Shown in pieces: positions 7,876-16,067 of a DNA stretch of 28,893 nt. The first letter of the stretch is position 1. Each line of letters begins with the position of its first letter. The notes under the pieces are model-generated. The model had not been told where the DNA came from. It worked only from the letters and a program-made list of their open reading frames with translations, and did no database searches. The position numbers and the translations under genes were made by a program. Source of the stretch: Sphingobium sp. CCH11-B1. Its GTDB lineage: Bacteria > Pseudomonadota > Alphaproteobacteria > Sphingomonadales > Sphingomonadaceae. The stretch spans positions 1 to 28,893 of the forward strand of contig NZ_LSJY01000015.1 of assembly GCF_001556865.1 (NCBI RefSeq), read 5' to 3'.

Positions 7876-8489
7876 TGTCGGCAATTGATCCACCTCTCCA
7901 AGAAATGGTCTACCGATCACTAAAGGAAGATTACGCCGCTGGCGTCCTGTCACCAGGACGTCGCCTCGATGTGCAGGAGATTGCAGACCGATATCGATCA
8001 AGCAAAACCCCTGCACGCGAGGCGCTGTGCCGGTTGTGGGGCGAAGGTTTGATAGAGCCACACCCTGATGGCGGTCTTCGGCTTTCTCAGTACGAGGGAG
8101 ACAAGCTCATCCGACTCTATGCGTGGAATATGAACCTTCTCATGGGCTTGGTTAACGAGGTTAGGCCATCAGCCTTGAAACGAGCGATCGAAAAGGCCGC
8201 CCAGCAGGCCTTGCAGCAGACACCCTTAGGCATTGCGCAGGCGGTCGGCTCATTATTTCTATCGCTTGCATCGGCGACAGGCAACGAATTCGCGATTTGG
8301 TCGATCAACAACCTGAACGAACGCCTGCATTATGTTCGAATCGGGGAAGTCCAAAATATCGGGGATGCCGTGAAAGAAGTAAGGACATTAACAAATGTCT
8401 CGGTCGTGAGCCTCCCGAAGAGCATGCGGCGCAGGCTCGAAGCCTATCATATGCGGAGAATTGACCGGCAGAAAGGCGATCCTGTCTGA
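7872..8489 (+). CDS. GntR-type winged-helix transcription regulator
   Basis: The product is 205 aa from ATG 7872 (ATGATG; the second ATG at 7875 is an alternative). The start overlaps the XRE gene's stop. Residues 10-73 fit the GntR DNA-binding domain: LDVQEIADRYRSSKTPARE followed by ALCRLWGEGLIEPHPDGG matches the usual eLA-SRTPVReAL-eGLi-G pattern. The remainder is helical and resembles a shortened FCD-type effector domain, but the metal-binding histidines of FCD are not evident, so its ligand is unknown. It lies immediately upstream of the lasso precursor and is the best positional candidate for a regulator of that operon. Confidence 0.85.
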   Translation: MMSAIDPPLQEMVYRSLKEDYAAGVLSPGRRLDVQEIADRYRSSKTPAREALCRLWGEGLIEPHPDGGLRLSQYEGDKLIRLYAWNMNLLMGLVNEVRPSALKRAIEKAAQQALQQTPLGIAQAVGSLFLSLASATGNEFAIWSINNLNERLHYVRIGEVQNIGDAVKEVRTLTNVSVVSLPKSMRRRLEAYHMRRIDRQKGDPV

Positions 8490-8675
8490 TCAGTCCAGTT
8501 CGACTATCTGAAAAATTCAATCGATATCAATTGTTTGTCAGAGTCCTTATGGCGGCCGGCGCTGGGGGCGCGGATTTCCCGCCAACTTGTCGAGGTATAT
8601 TTCAGACGTTGGCCCTGAGATCGATTTATCGTCCTTCCGTCGCAAGTCAGTGCGGCAGTCGAAGAGGAATGAACC
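8490..8675 (+). promoter_or_regulatory. probable promoter/leader region of the lasso operon
   Basis: This 186-bp gap separates the GntR gene from the lasso precursor. Its start is A/T-rich (8510-8540) and contains caat-cgatatca-attg, an inverted repeat (caat/attg) around overlapping palindromic hexamers, a possible operator. No confident -35/-10 pair was found. The ribosome site gaagagga lies about 7 bases before the precursor ATG at 8676. ECF-type promoters cannot be recognised by eye here. Confidence 0.4.
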
Positions 8676-8816
8676 ATGCAACGGAAGAACGACAAGCGTG
8701 ACGTGAAGCGCCTCGATCTGGGCGGGGTCATGCAGCAGACCAAGGGCGGAGCCCAGTCGGTCAACGACAACCAGAACGGGCTTCGCCCGATCTTCGGCGG
8801 CCTTACCGCCGACTGA
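8676..8816 (+). CDS. lasso peptide precursor (A), 46 aa
   Basis: The reading frame encodes a leader of 23 residues and a predicted core of 23. The leader runs MQRKNDKRDVKRLDLGG then VMQQTK, with threonine at the next-to-last position, the hallmark recognised by lasso peptidases. The core begins GGAQSVND and continues NQNGLRPI, then FGGLTAD. Asp8 is the only acidic residue at position 7-9, so an eight-residue Gly1-Asp8 ring is predicted with a 15-residue loop and tail. The Gly-Leu-Thr-Ala-Asp end recalls known sphingomonad lasso peptides. The gene ends 4 bases before the B frame at 8821. Start ATG 8676 has gaagagga upstream. Function as precursor is strongly supported by neighbours B and C. 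Confidence 0.92.
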   Translation: MQRKNDKRDVKRLDLGGVMQQTKGGAQSVNDNQNGLRPIFGGLTAD

Positions 8817-8820
8817 CCGG

Positions 8821-9564
8821 ATGCCTCGGAACGTCCGTCAGGTTGATCTTGGCGGACGTTCCTTTCTGCGTGGAATGTTGGCGATGGATTTTCGCTTCAG
8901 GCCTGGATTGCATTTCTGCATGATCGAGGGCCGGACAATTTTCCTCGATGAAGGCACAAGCCGTTTTTTCTGCATTCCTGTCGATGTCGATCGGGCATTT
9001 CAACGCTTGATCCTGGCAGAGGGACTGCACAGCGAAGGCGCTAATGATGTCTTGATCGCCGATCTGGTCGCGCTGTCGATAGTCGACGGCGAGAACATCG
9101 GAAAAAAGGGCCTTTCCAGACCTGCGCCCGTCGTCGAACCGAAAGACGATCTTAATCGATATTCCGCATATGATGCGCCGGCATTTGAAATTGCTGCAGC
9201 CCTTTTCGAGCGGTTGCGATCAAAGCGGATCGTAGCACGCCAGGCTATCGCTGATGTCCGGCGTCTCATTGAGCAGGAGCGCTTGGCGTTCGCCCACCGG
9301 CTCGGAGCCTCCGTTTCAAGCTCGATCCAGACGGTATCGGCAGCCTTCGAGGTTAGCGACTTCGTCTTTGGCCGCAATGACCGCTGCCTACCGCGAGCGA
9401 TTGCAATGATCAGACGGTGCCTGCGCGCTGGCCACAGTCCTTCCTTAGTGCTCGGCGTGCGCGTCAACCCATTTGCCGCCCATTGCTGGGTACAGCAAGG
9501 GGCGACCGTCATTGGTGATTCCATAGACGTCACGCGGATCTACACCCCGATATGCGTGCTATGA
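8821..9564 (+). CDS. lasso peptide B protein: leader-binding RRE domain fused to transglutaminase-like leader peptidase
   Basis: B proteins bind the precursor leader and cut it off so that C can close the ring. The longest frame gives 247 aa. A PqqD-like recognition domain covers about residues 22-100 (FRFRPGLHFCMIEGRTIFLD). The peptidase domain covers about 120-247, with catalytic Cys189 (FGRNDRCLPRA), His221 (PFAAHCWVQ) and Asp233 (VIGDS); the 12-residue His-Asp spacing matches McjB. The start is uncertain: homologues usually begin near the ATG at 8875 or 8884, and no strong ribosome site precedes 8821. The extra 18-21 residues contain a leader-like motif (see findings). Here the two B domains are fused, as is usual in proteobacteria. 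The stop overlaps the C start. Confidence 0.92.
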   Translation: MPRNVRQVDLGGRSFLRGMLAMDFRFRPGLHFCMIEGRTIFLDEGTSRFFCIPVDVDRAFQRLILAEGLHSEGANDVLIADLVALSIVDGENIGKKGLSRPAPVVEPKDDLNRYSAYDAPAFEIAAALFERLRSKRIVARQAIADVRRLIEQERLAFAHRLGASVSSSIQTVSAAFEVSDFVFGRNDRCLPRAIAMIRRCLRAGHSPSLVLGVRVNPFAAHCWVQQGATVIGDSIDVTRIYTPICVL

Positions 9565-11297
9565 GTGCGCCCCGATTTCTGATTGATAGGGCTGTCCCCG
9601 ACCGGAAGCGGGTCGAGGACGTTGCGGCACGATTCGGCCTCAAGTCCTGCTTCGATAGCCGTGGCGTGCGCGCGTTCGTATCGCCTGGATACGCCATCCA
9701 GCTTGGTGGCAATCGGGGCGTGATTTTGGGGACGCTCTTCGAGCGCCACGGTCCACCGCAACCCATTGATGCGTTGAGCGAAGATCAGCAGAAACTGATC
9801 GCTGCCAAAGGAGGCCGCGCGCTCCTTCAGAGTCATTGGGGCGCTTATTGTGCGCTATGGGGCGATAACGCGGGACTCAGCATAATGCGCGATCCGTCCG
9901 GCGGGCTGCCGGCCTATATTGCGGGCGCTGCCGGTTCCTGTTTGATCGGGTCCGATCCCGAAATCATCGCCGCCACGGGATATTGGGCGCCCGCCATATC
10001 GTGGGATGACTTGGCGATCCATCTATATATGCGGGGACTACCACGGCCTGTGACGCCCCTTGCGGGGCTGAGCGAATTGTTGCCGGGTACCGCCTGCAAC
10101 ATCTGCGATGCTGCAATGCTCGTGGAAGAACTATGGTCGCCGTGGGATCACATCCAGCCTAAAACCTCGTCTGATAGCGCGCACCAGGCGGAAGTCCTTC
10201 TTCGAACGATCCAGAATGTCGTTGCGGCATGGTCTTCGCGGTACCCTTCAATCCTGATTGGTGTTTCCGGCGGTTTGGACTCGTCCATCGTCGCGGCGAC
10301 GATTCCTGCACGACGTACGGCCGTGACGGGTGTGACGCTTGTGACCGACGATCCGGATGGAGACGAAAGGTCATTTACAAGACTCCTCGGGGAGGGGACC
10401 GGTATCGAGATCCTTGATGTCGCCTATGAACCTGCAGATATCGATCTTGGCACATCGTGCGTCGCCCATCTTGCGCGTCCAATCGGGCGAAGCCACGCGC
10501 TCGCTTACGATCGCGCCATGCATCGTATAGCGCGCGAACGCGGCATCGACGCCTTCTTCAGCGGCAATGGCGGCGACAACATCTTCTACTACACCCAGTC
10601 GGCAAATCCCATCGCCGACAGGCTGCTGACACATGGGATAGGCATCGGTCTGCTTCAGACTTGGCGTGACGTCTGCCGATTGACGGGCTGCACGCCCGTT
10701 GAAGCCGCCTTAGCGAGCTGGGGATCGATCCGGACAAGAGGAAGAGGGTATCAATGGCGACCTGATCCCCGCTTCCTGCACTGCGATCTCAGCGCGAATC
10801 TTGCCAGACTGCGGGGCGCGCACCCCTGGCTCGAAGATAGCCGGGCGCATCTCCCTGGAAAGGCCGCCCACATTGCCGCCTTGCTGCGCATCCAGTCAGG
10901 GCTTGAGGGGTATGACCGTCGACTTCCAGCGATGATCAATCCGTTGATGAGTCAGCCCGTTCTCGAGACATGTCTTGCCGCACCATCCTGGATGTGGGTC
11001 GAAGGCGGGAGGGACAGGGCCCTGGCCCGTTCCGCGTTCTGGCGCATCCTGCCCAGAGGGATATTGGAGCGGCGTTCCAAAGGTGGTCCTGATGGTTTCG
11101 CGAACCAAATCATTAGCGTGCATCGCGCCGAAATCATTGATCGCCTAACCAGCGGTCATCTCGCGCGTCAGAAGATCATCGATTGCGATGCAATCGTCTC
11201 GACCCTTTGCAACGATGCGCCAAATCTGGGAACGGATCAGGCGCGCCTGCTGTCACTGGTCGATACCGAAGCCTGGGTTGCTCACTGGAGCCCGTAG
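9561..11297 (+). CDS. lasso peptide C protein: asparagine-synthetase-like macrolactam synthetase
   Basis: C proteins use ATP to adenylate the ring acid side chain and join it to the core N-terminus. From ATG 9561, which overlaps the B stop as ATGA, the product is 578 aa (an in-frame ATG at 9552 adds 3). The N-terminal third resembles the glutamine-amidotransferase-like domain of asparagine synthetase, but its second residue is Ser rather than the glutaminase Cys, as expected for McjC relatives. The synthetase domain has the pyrophosphate loop SGGLDSS at about 237-243 and the FSGNGGDN motif at about 334-341. Length matches the family. No exporter gene follows. The 3' end overlaps the convergent isopeptidase gene by 16 bp. 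Confidence 0.93.
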   Translation: MSAPRFLIDRAVPDRKRVEDVAARFGLKSCFDSRGVRAFVSPGYAIQLGGNRGVILGTLFERHGPPQPIDALSEDQQKLIAAKGGRALLQSHWGAYCALWGDNAGLSIMRDPSGGLPAYIAGAAGSCLIGSDPEIIAATGYWAPAISWDDLAIHLYMRGLPRPVTPLAGLSELLPGTACNICDAAMLVEELWSPWDHIQPKTSSDSAHQAEVLLRTIQNVVAAWSSRYPSILIGVSGGLDSSIVAATIPARRTAVTGVTLVTDDPDGDERSFTRLLGEGTGIEILDVAYEPADIDLGTSCVAHLARPIGRSHALAYDRAMHRIARERGIDAFFSGNGGDNIFYYTQSANPIADRLLTHGIGIGLLQTWRDVCRLTGCTPVEAALASWGSIRTRGRGYQWRPDPRFLHCDLSANLARLRGAHPWLEDSRAHLPGKAAHIAALLRIQSGLEGYDRRLPAMINPLMSQPVLETCLAAPSWMWVEGGRDRALARSAFWRILPRGILERRSKGGPDGFANQIISVHRAEIIDRLTSGHLARQKIIDCDAIVSTLCNDAPNLGTDQARLLSLVDTEAWVAHWSP

Positions 11298-13363
11298 CAT
11301 TTCCTGTCCCCAGCATCCGCTGGTGTTCCCGGAAACCATCGCAGAAGCCATGCTAACTGACGCCGTGCGCTATCGAGGCGAAGCGCTGGTTCGAGGATCT
11401 GATGAGCAGTTCTCGGATAGATCGCAAGTTCCACTGGTGCCGAACCACGGGCATTACCGGACCTGAAGAATTTTAGACAATCTGTTGGGCCAAGGCTTTT
11501 CTCTCCACACTCCAGGAGCACCGGTGTCTGTAGTGCGTCGATTGAACGAAGCGGTGATTGCGCCAGCAGTCGTTCCTTATCATCAACATCATAAGGGTTG
11601 CCAAAGCCCATGTTCGCATTGGCTGCTTGTTGATTTGGTCCGCCATATTCCAGCAACGCCCTGCTATAGAAATCGACAACACCTTCCATCGCCAGAGCGG
11701 CCCGAAACGTATGTGTATGGCTGGCGGCGTAAGCGGTCAGAATGCCGCCATAGCTGAAGCCGGCGAGCGCCACTCTGGATCGAGGCGTGCCTAGCGTCTT
11801 GGTCGCATAGGCAACGCCGCCAAGGATATCCTCAAGAGGGCCGTCGACATAGTCTTTCCGCTCACGGATCGCAGCTTCGAAATCCCGGCCATATCCGCCC
11901 CGGCCCCGCGTGTTGGGGATAAGGATGGAGAAGCCGTTTAGAAGAGGGCCATAGGGAAGAAATGGTGCGTCATCATTATAGCTGTCGGGTGTGACCATGG
12001 CCGGGCCGCCCGGCACCGAAACGAGCAATGCCGATTCTGCCCGCCGGCCGATGGCCCGGATGAGCACGCCATGTATGACATGATCGCCCTCCCTGCTTTG
12101 CCAGGATATCGCTTCCGCGCGCCAAGGAAGGCGGAGGGTGCTCGGGCGACCGGTCAACGTCATCGGTGCCCATTGATGCACATTCGTTGAAACGACCTCG
12201 CTAGGATTATCAAGGCTGTGACGGGTCATGAATAAAGTGCCGTCAGCGCCAATCCTGACCCCGCCGAAGCAACTCAAGGGCTGGCGTCCAAGGATCGATG
12301 TCGTCACGTGACTGGCATCGACTTTGAAGACCGGGCATTCCATCTGGCGCATCGCGACATAGGCAAGGTGATCGGCGTCGATCCAGGTCGGAAGGTAAGG
12401 GGTGCCTGTCATCTCATCCGGTTTCGACAGGATCAGTCGATCGGGGCCAGATGTGCTTTGTACGGCCAGTTTCAGGCCATTCTTGAACATGTCCTGGCCA
12501 TCGGCTGTGAGATACGCAATCCGGTTGCCATCGGGAGACCAGCGCGGATCGAAGTTCGGCCCCGAACGATCGACGAGGGTCTCGATTTCATGAGTGCGAA
12601 GATCCCACGCATAGATGCCTGGCCCCACAGGATCAGACGCATCGGTAGCCGAATGGAGCGCGCTGAATGCTATCCTGTCGCCACCAGGCGACCAGGAAAA
12701 GGCTGTGTCGAGTCCGACAAGATTGTAGGCGGCCGGTGCTTCATTGAGGATCGCGCCGCTAGAGGCGGCCAGAATCGCAAGATTGTCACGGACGGAGCTG
12801 TAGCTTGAGCCATCCCAATCCAACGAAGCTTGATAGCCGCGCCGTAGCGGGCGCGTTGACGACTTGGCGATCAGGACAGCCAGAGATTTCCCGTCGGGAG
12901 ACCAGCGAAAGTCTTTAATAGCACCATTTTCCGGGTTAATCGTCCAGGATATCTCCTTTTCAGGTTCGAATATCGTCAAGCCTGTCCCACCCAGGACGGC
13001 CAGCCGGGTTCCGTCCGGACTGAAGGCGGGATTGGGCAAGCGTAAGCTGGCTGCGTTGCGGCCGGTCTGGAGAATGCCTAAGAGCTTGCGCTTAAGGCCA
13101 TCCTTAAGGCCGATGGACCATAGTCGGTCCGTGATCGAATTGTCGGCAACATTTCCAGAGCGCTCGACATAGATCAGGTGCTTGCCGTCCCGGGACACAT
13201 CAAACTGCGGTCGCTCCATCCATGCGCCCGGCACACGCGGACGTTCAATTGCATAAGTTGCGAGCTGCTCGAAGCATGATTGCTGAACCGGCTTCGCGAC
13301 TGACGCGGAATGCAGCAAGCATGTGCACGCAAACAAATGACCTGCCTTGTTCATGGCGCTCAT
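11282..13363 (-). CDS. lasso peptide isopeptidase (prolyl-oligopeptidase-like, S9 family)
   Basis: This 693-aa protein resembles AtxE-type enzymes that cut the isopeptide bond of the cluster's own lasso peptide. An N-terminal secretion signal is likely (a hydrophobic stretch to about residue 22; start 13363, or ATG 13354). A seven-bladed-propeller-like region follows with repeated SPDG/SPGG motifs near 115, 155, 226 and 276. The alpha/beta-hydrolase domain has nucleophile Ser537 in GFSYGG and His654 in PRTAHQIL. The segment LLECGEKS near 616-623 supplies glutamates where ordinary S9 enzymes have Asp, as reported for AtxE2. Its start overlaps the receptor gene's stop by 1 base (TGATG), so the receptor and isopeptidase are coupled. 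A generic S9 peptidase is less likely in this context. Confidence 0.9.
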   Translation of the reverse strand: MSAMNKAGHLFACTCLLHSASVAKPVQQSCFEQLATYAIERPRVPGAWMERPQFDVSRDGKHLIYVERSGNVADNSITDRLWSIGLKDGLKRKLLGILQTGRNAASLRLPNPAFSPDGTRLAVLGGTGLTIFEPEKEISWTINPENGAIKDFRWSPDGKSLAVLIAKSSTRPLRRGYQASLDWDGSSYSSVRDNLAILAASSGAILNEAPAAYNLVGLDTAFSWSPGGDRIAFSALHSATDASDPVGPGIYAWDLRTHEIETLVDRSGPNFDPRWSPDGNRIAYLTADGQDMFKNGLKLAVQSTSGPDRLILSKPDEMTGTPYLPTWIDADHLAYVAMRQMECPVFKVDASHVTTSILGRQPLSCFGGVRIGADGTLFMTRHSLDNPSEVVSTNVHQWAPMTLTGRPSTLRLPWRAEAISWQSREGDHVIHGVLIRAIGRRAESALLVSVPGGPAMVTPDSYNDDAPFLPYGPLLNGFSILIPNTRGRGGYGRDFEAAIRERKDYVDGPLEDILGGVAYATKTLGTPRSRVALAGFSYGGILTAYAASHTHTFRAALAMEGVVDFYSRALLEYGGPNQQAANANMGFGNPYDVDDKERLLAQSPLRSIDALQTPVLLECGEKSLGPTDCLKFFRSGNARGSAPVELAIYPRTAHQILEPALRLDSARRQLAWLLRWFPGTPADAGDRKCYGLQ

Positions 13364-15969
13364 CAGATACGCTTCCGCAGCGTCACAGAGATTTGCCGGC
13401 CGATCGCAGAATAATTGGACGAGTCATATGGCGGTAACGAGGGATCCGAGTTCTGGATTGAAGCTGGTTTCTCGTTCAACATGTTGAGAAGCGAAAGAAT
13501 GATCTCTGTCCCGGCGAAGAGGCCGATGGCTCCATCGGCCTTGTACCTCAGCGTCGCGTCGAGTGAAGTGAACGAGCCCACATGCCCGATGGGAAGCGTT
13601 CGGGTGTCGCTGGTTCCACCAATATAGTTGGCGTAAAGGGATGCGTCGAAAGCGGTGCGGGAATAGGTCAAGCCTCCTTCCATGCGCCAGTTTGGTGGAT
13701 TGAAGATGGTGCCGGCCAATTGGCTGAAAGGTAATCCAGTTGCCACCTGGCGGCGGCTTTCAAGGTAGCTCGCGTTCGCCGACAAAGTGAGCGTCTGCGA
13801 GCCACTGACTGAGAATCTATACTCACCGGAGAGATCGACACCGCGTGCACTCTGGCGCGCGACATTTCTGTCCGTGGCGTCGATGATCGCTGCGATGCTG
13901 GCGGCGTCGAACGCCGACCCACTGAAATTCGACAAGCCTTGAGGCAGACGAGCGATTTCCGCCTCGACAGCAGCACCTGATGGCGAACGGCGTACGAGAT
14001 TGGCATATATCGGATTGTTGAGAGCTGCGGTGGCGCCCACAATGGGAACCGAAACCCTGTCCTTGTACGCCACGTCGAAATAGCTCGCCTGCAACCGCAG
14101 GCCTGGGATCGCTCGCGGCTTCAACAAGACAGTCGCCGTCCAGGTTTCTGCCTTTTCCGCCCGGAGAGGCGTCCCTCCACCAGCCAGCAAGAGAACAGGC
14201 AGCCCACTCGGGTTGTCCGAAAAGATCGAGCCGGGGAGCAGGACGCCCTGTCGTACCTGATTCTGCTGATAAAGCGTCGGCGCCTTGAAGGAGCGGCCCC
14301 AACTGCCCATCAACGTCAGATCAGGGGAGGGCGCATAGCGAAAGCCGAACTTCGGTGTCGCCACCGAACCGACCGCTTCATAATGCTCGAAGCGAGCGGC
14401 TGCTGTGAGGTCGAGACTATAGAGCAGGCGCCTGCTGTTCCCCGCGCCGAAGACCGGGACTGTGAGTTCGCCATAGGCAAAGCTGACGGCTCGCTTCGTA
14501 TGAAAACGTTCGGTGACGATTGTAGGTGATCCAGGAGGGGTGTTGGACACCTCGACGCTCAGACCCAAAGATCGGATGCCGCCACCAGCCGCGAGCTTGA
14601 CCTCTCCCCCTGGTAGTTCGGCAAGAGGACCTTGGACCCCGGCCTCCATAGCCCGTAAATCGTTGCTGTATATCAGGCGGCCGGGGGTCTCGACCGAAGC
14701 AGCGTACCGCCTGGAATGAAGGTCCGCTTTGCTGCCGGCGATGGTTCCCGAGAGATTAGCTGACCAAGCGGACGTCAAATCGACGGTCAGGGTCGGGGAA
14801 ACGGAATAGGTACGGACGATCGGGTTGGACCGAAGCCCGTTTTCCGTCACCGCCCCGGTGTTGAAGAAGGGATTGTCATACTTGGAATTGCGACGATTGA
14901 AACTTCCATCGATCTTGAACTCGACCCCCTCCGTGATCTTTTGATGGCCAGTGGCAACGAAACTGATTTGCCTGACGCTTGGCACTAGCGTCGCACCCTT
15001 GTCCATCATCGAGGTGTAGCTACGGTCGCCTGCGCTAATACGCCCGGAGGATGTATAATCCGCTGCGAACATGAGCCCGCCACCGGACCAGGTCGTCCCC
15101 GTCACCGCCGAGAGTTGGGCTTGCCTGCCGCCACCGTCTGTAGTCGTTGCCAGCCGCGCGGAAATCTCAGCCCCACGGAAATCCGGGCGCAGAATGATGT
15201 TGGCCACGCCACCGACTGCATCAGAGCCATAGAGAGCGGATGCGCCGTCAGCTACCACCTCAACACGCTCAACCGCGGCCAGTGGTATGGCGGAGATGTC
15301 TACGCCTTGAGCTAGAGCGTCATAGGCCAGACGATGACCATTCAGCAGTGTGAGCGTGGCGTCCGGGCCAAGTCCCCGAAGGTTGAGCGTGGAAGAAGAA
15401 CTCACATTGTTATTATTGCCTTGGGCGCCGCCTCCGGCGACATTAGGATTCTGACCGCCGTTGAAGTTCTGTGGTAAGAGCCTGATGTAACTACCGAGAT
15501 CCGCCGCACCCTGCTTCTCAATTTCGTCTCTTGAGCTGATCGTGACCGGGGACGTAGCCGGGGCACCCTTAATCCGAGAACCCGTAACCACAATATCGTT
15601 CTGATCCGCCGAGCGACCCGCTAGATCCCTCGACGGCGCTGATCGCCCCCGGATGATGATCACGTTCTTCCGGTATTGCGCAACCAAGCCGGAGCCGCCG
15701 AGCAGAACTCGGACGGCGTCGTCCGCGCTGTAGGTCCCGTGCAGAGCCGGTGCCGTATGGCCGAGGACCGCCTCCGAGGTGAAGATGACCTCTTTGCCCG
15801 ACTTGCGGCTGACGGCCTTGAGGGCTTCTCCAAGGTCGCCGGCCTCGATCCTGTATTCGACCCGGCGTTCATTCTGGGCGAGTGCAGGGGCTGCCGGCGT
15901 CAAGGTGCTGACAGCCACAGCCGCCAGGAGCGCGCAACGAAAACGAGACCGAGACCGCATTCGAACCAT
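13363..15969 (-). CDS. TonB-dependent outer-membrane receptor with N-terminal STN signalling domain
   Basis: The product is 868 aa from ATG 15969, where AGGGGG lies 5 bases upstream and a signal peptide (cleavage after ALA, residue 31) begins; an earlier in-frame start at 16020 would bury the signal. An STN domain at about 38-106 (YRIEAGDLGEALKAVSRKSG) marks it as a transducer that talks to an anti-sigma factor. A TonB-box-like DIVVTGSR (125-132) is followed by a plug domain (LNLRGLGPDATLTLLNGHRL) and a beta-barrel to the C-terminus. The last residues are LRKRI rather than an aromatic end. With FecR and the sigma factor just upstream, and the isopeptidase fused by overlap downstream, uptake or sensing of a lasso peptide is the likely role; the ligand is not shown by sequence. 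Confidence 0.92.
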   Translation of the reverse strand: MVRMRSRSRFRCALLAAVAVSTLTPAAPALAQNERRVEYRIEAGDLGEALKAVSRKSGKEVIFTSEAVLGHTAPALHGTYSADDAVRVLLGGSGLVAQYRKNVIIIRGRSAPSRDLAGRSADQNDIVVTGSRIKGAPATSPVTISSRDEIEKQGAADLGSYIRLLPQNFNGGQNPNVAGGGAQGNNNNVSSSSTLNLRGLGPDATLTLLNGHRLAYDALAQGVDISAIPLAAVERVEVVADGASALYGSDAVGGVANIILRPDFRGAEISARLATTTDGGGRQAQLSAVTGTTWSGGGLMFAADYTSSGRISAGDRSYTSMMDKGATLVPSVRQISFVATGHQKITEGVEFKIDGSFNRRNSKYDNPFFNTGAVTENGLRSNPIVRTYSVSPTLTVDLTSAWSANLSGTIAGSKADLHSRRYAASVETPGRLIYSNDLRAMEAGVQGPLAELPGGEVKLAAGGGIRSLGLSVEVSNTPPGSPTIVTERFHTKRAVSFAYGELTVPVFGAGNSRRLLYSLDLTAAARFEHYEAVGSVATPKFGFRYAPSPDLTLMGSWGRSFKAPTLYQQNQVRQGVLLPGSIFSDNPSGLPVLLLAGGGTPLRAEKAETWTATVLLKPRAIPGLRLQASYFDVAYKDRVSVPIVGATAALNNPIYANLVRRSPSGAAVEAEIARLPQGLSNFSGSAFDAASIAAIIDATDRNVARQSARGVDLSGEYRFSVSGSQTLTLSANASYLESRRQVATGLPFSQLAGTIFNPPNWRMEGGLTYSRTAFDASLYANYIGGTSDTRTLPIGHVGSFTSLDATLRYKADGAIGLFAGTEIILSLLNMLNEKPASIQNSDPSLPPYDSSNYSAIGRQISVTLRKRI

Positions 15970-16067
15970 TCTTGCCCCCTTTGAAATTCCCGACAATCTG
16001 GCGGGAGTTTCGGGGAGCATCGCAACAAAACTGCAATCTACGGGGTAGGAGATGAAAAAATCTCGGG

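Noticed and set aside
7456..8489. Toxin-antitoxin system for the XRE plus adjacent gene
   Set aside because: The second gene fits a GntR DNA-binding protein, not a toxin.
8676..8816. Alternative core starting at the second glycine
   Set aside because: That would put Asp at ring position 7 and place Lys-Gly before the cut, moving Thr away from the conserved next-to-last leader position.
9564..11300. ABC exporter gene expected after the cyclase
   Set aside because: None is present; the next gene is the convergent isopeptidase.
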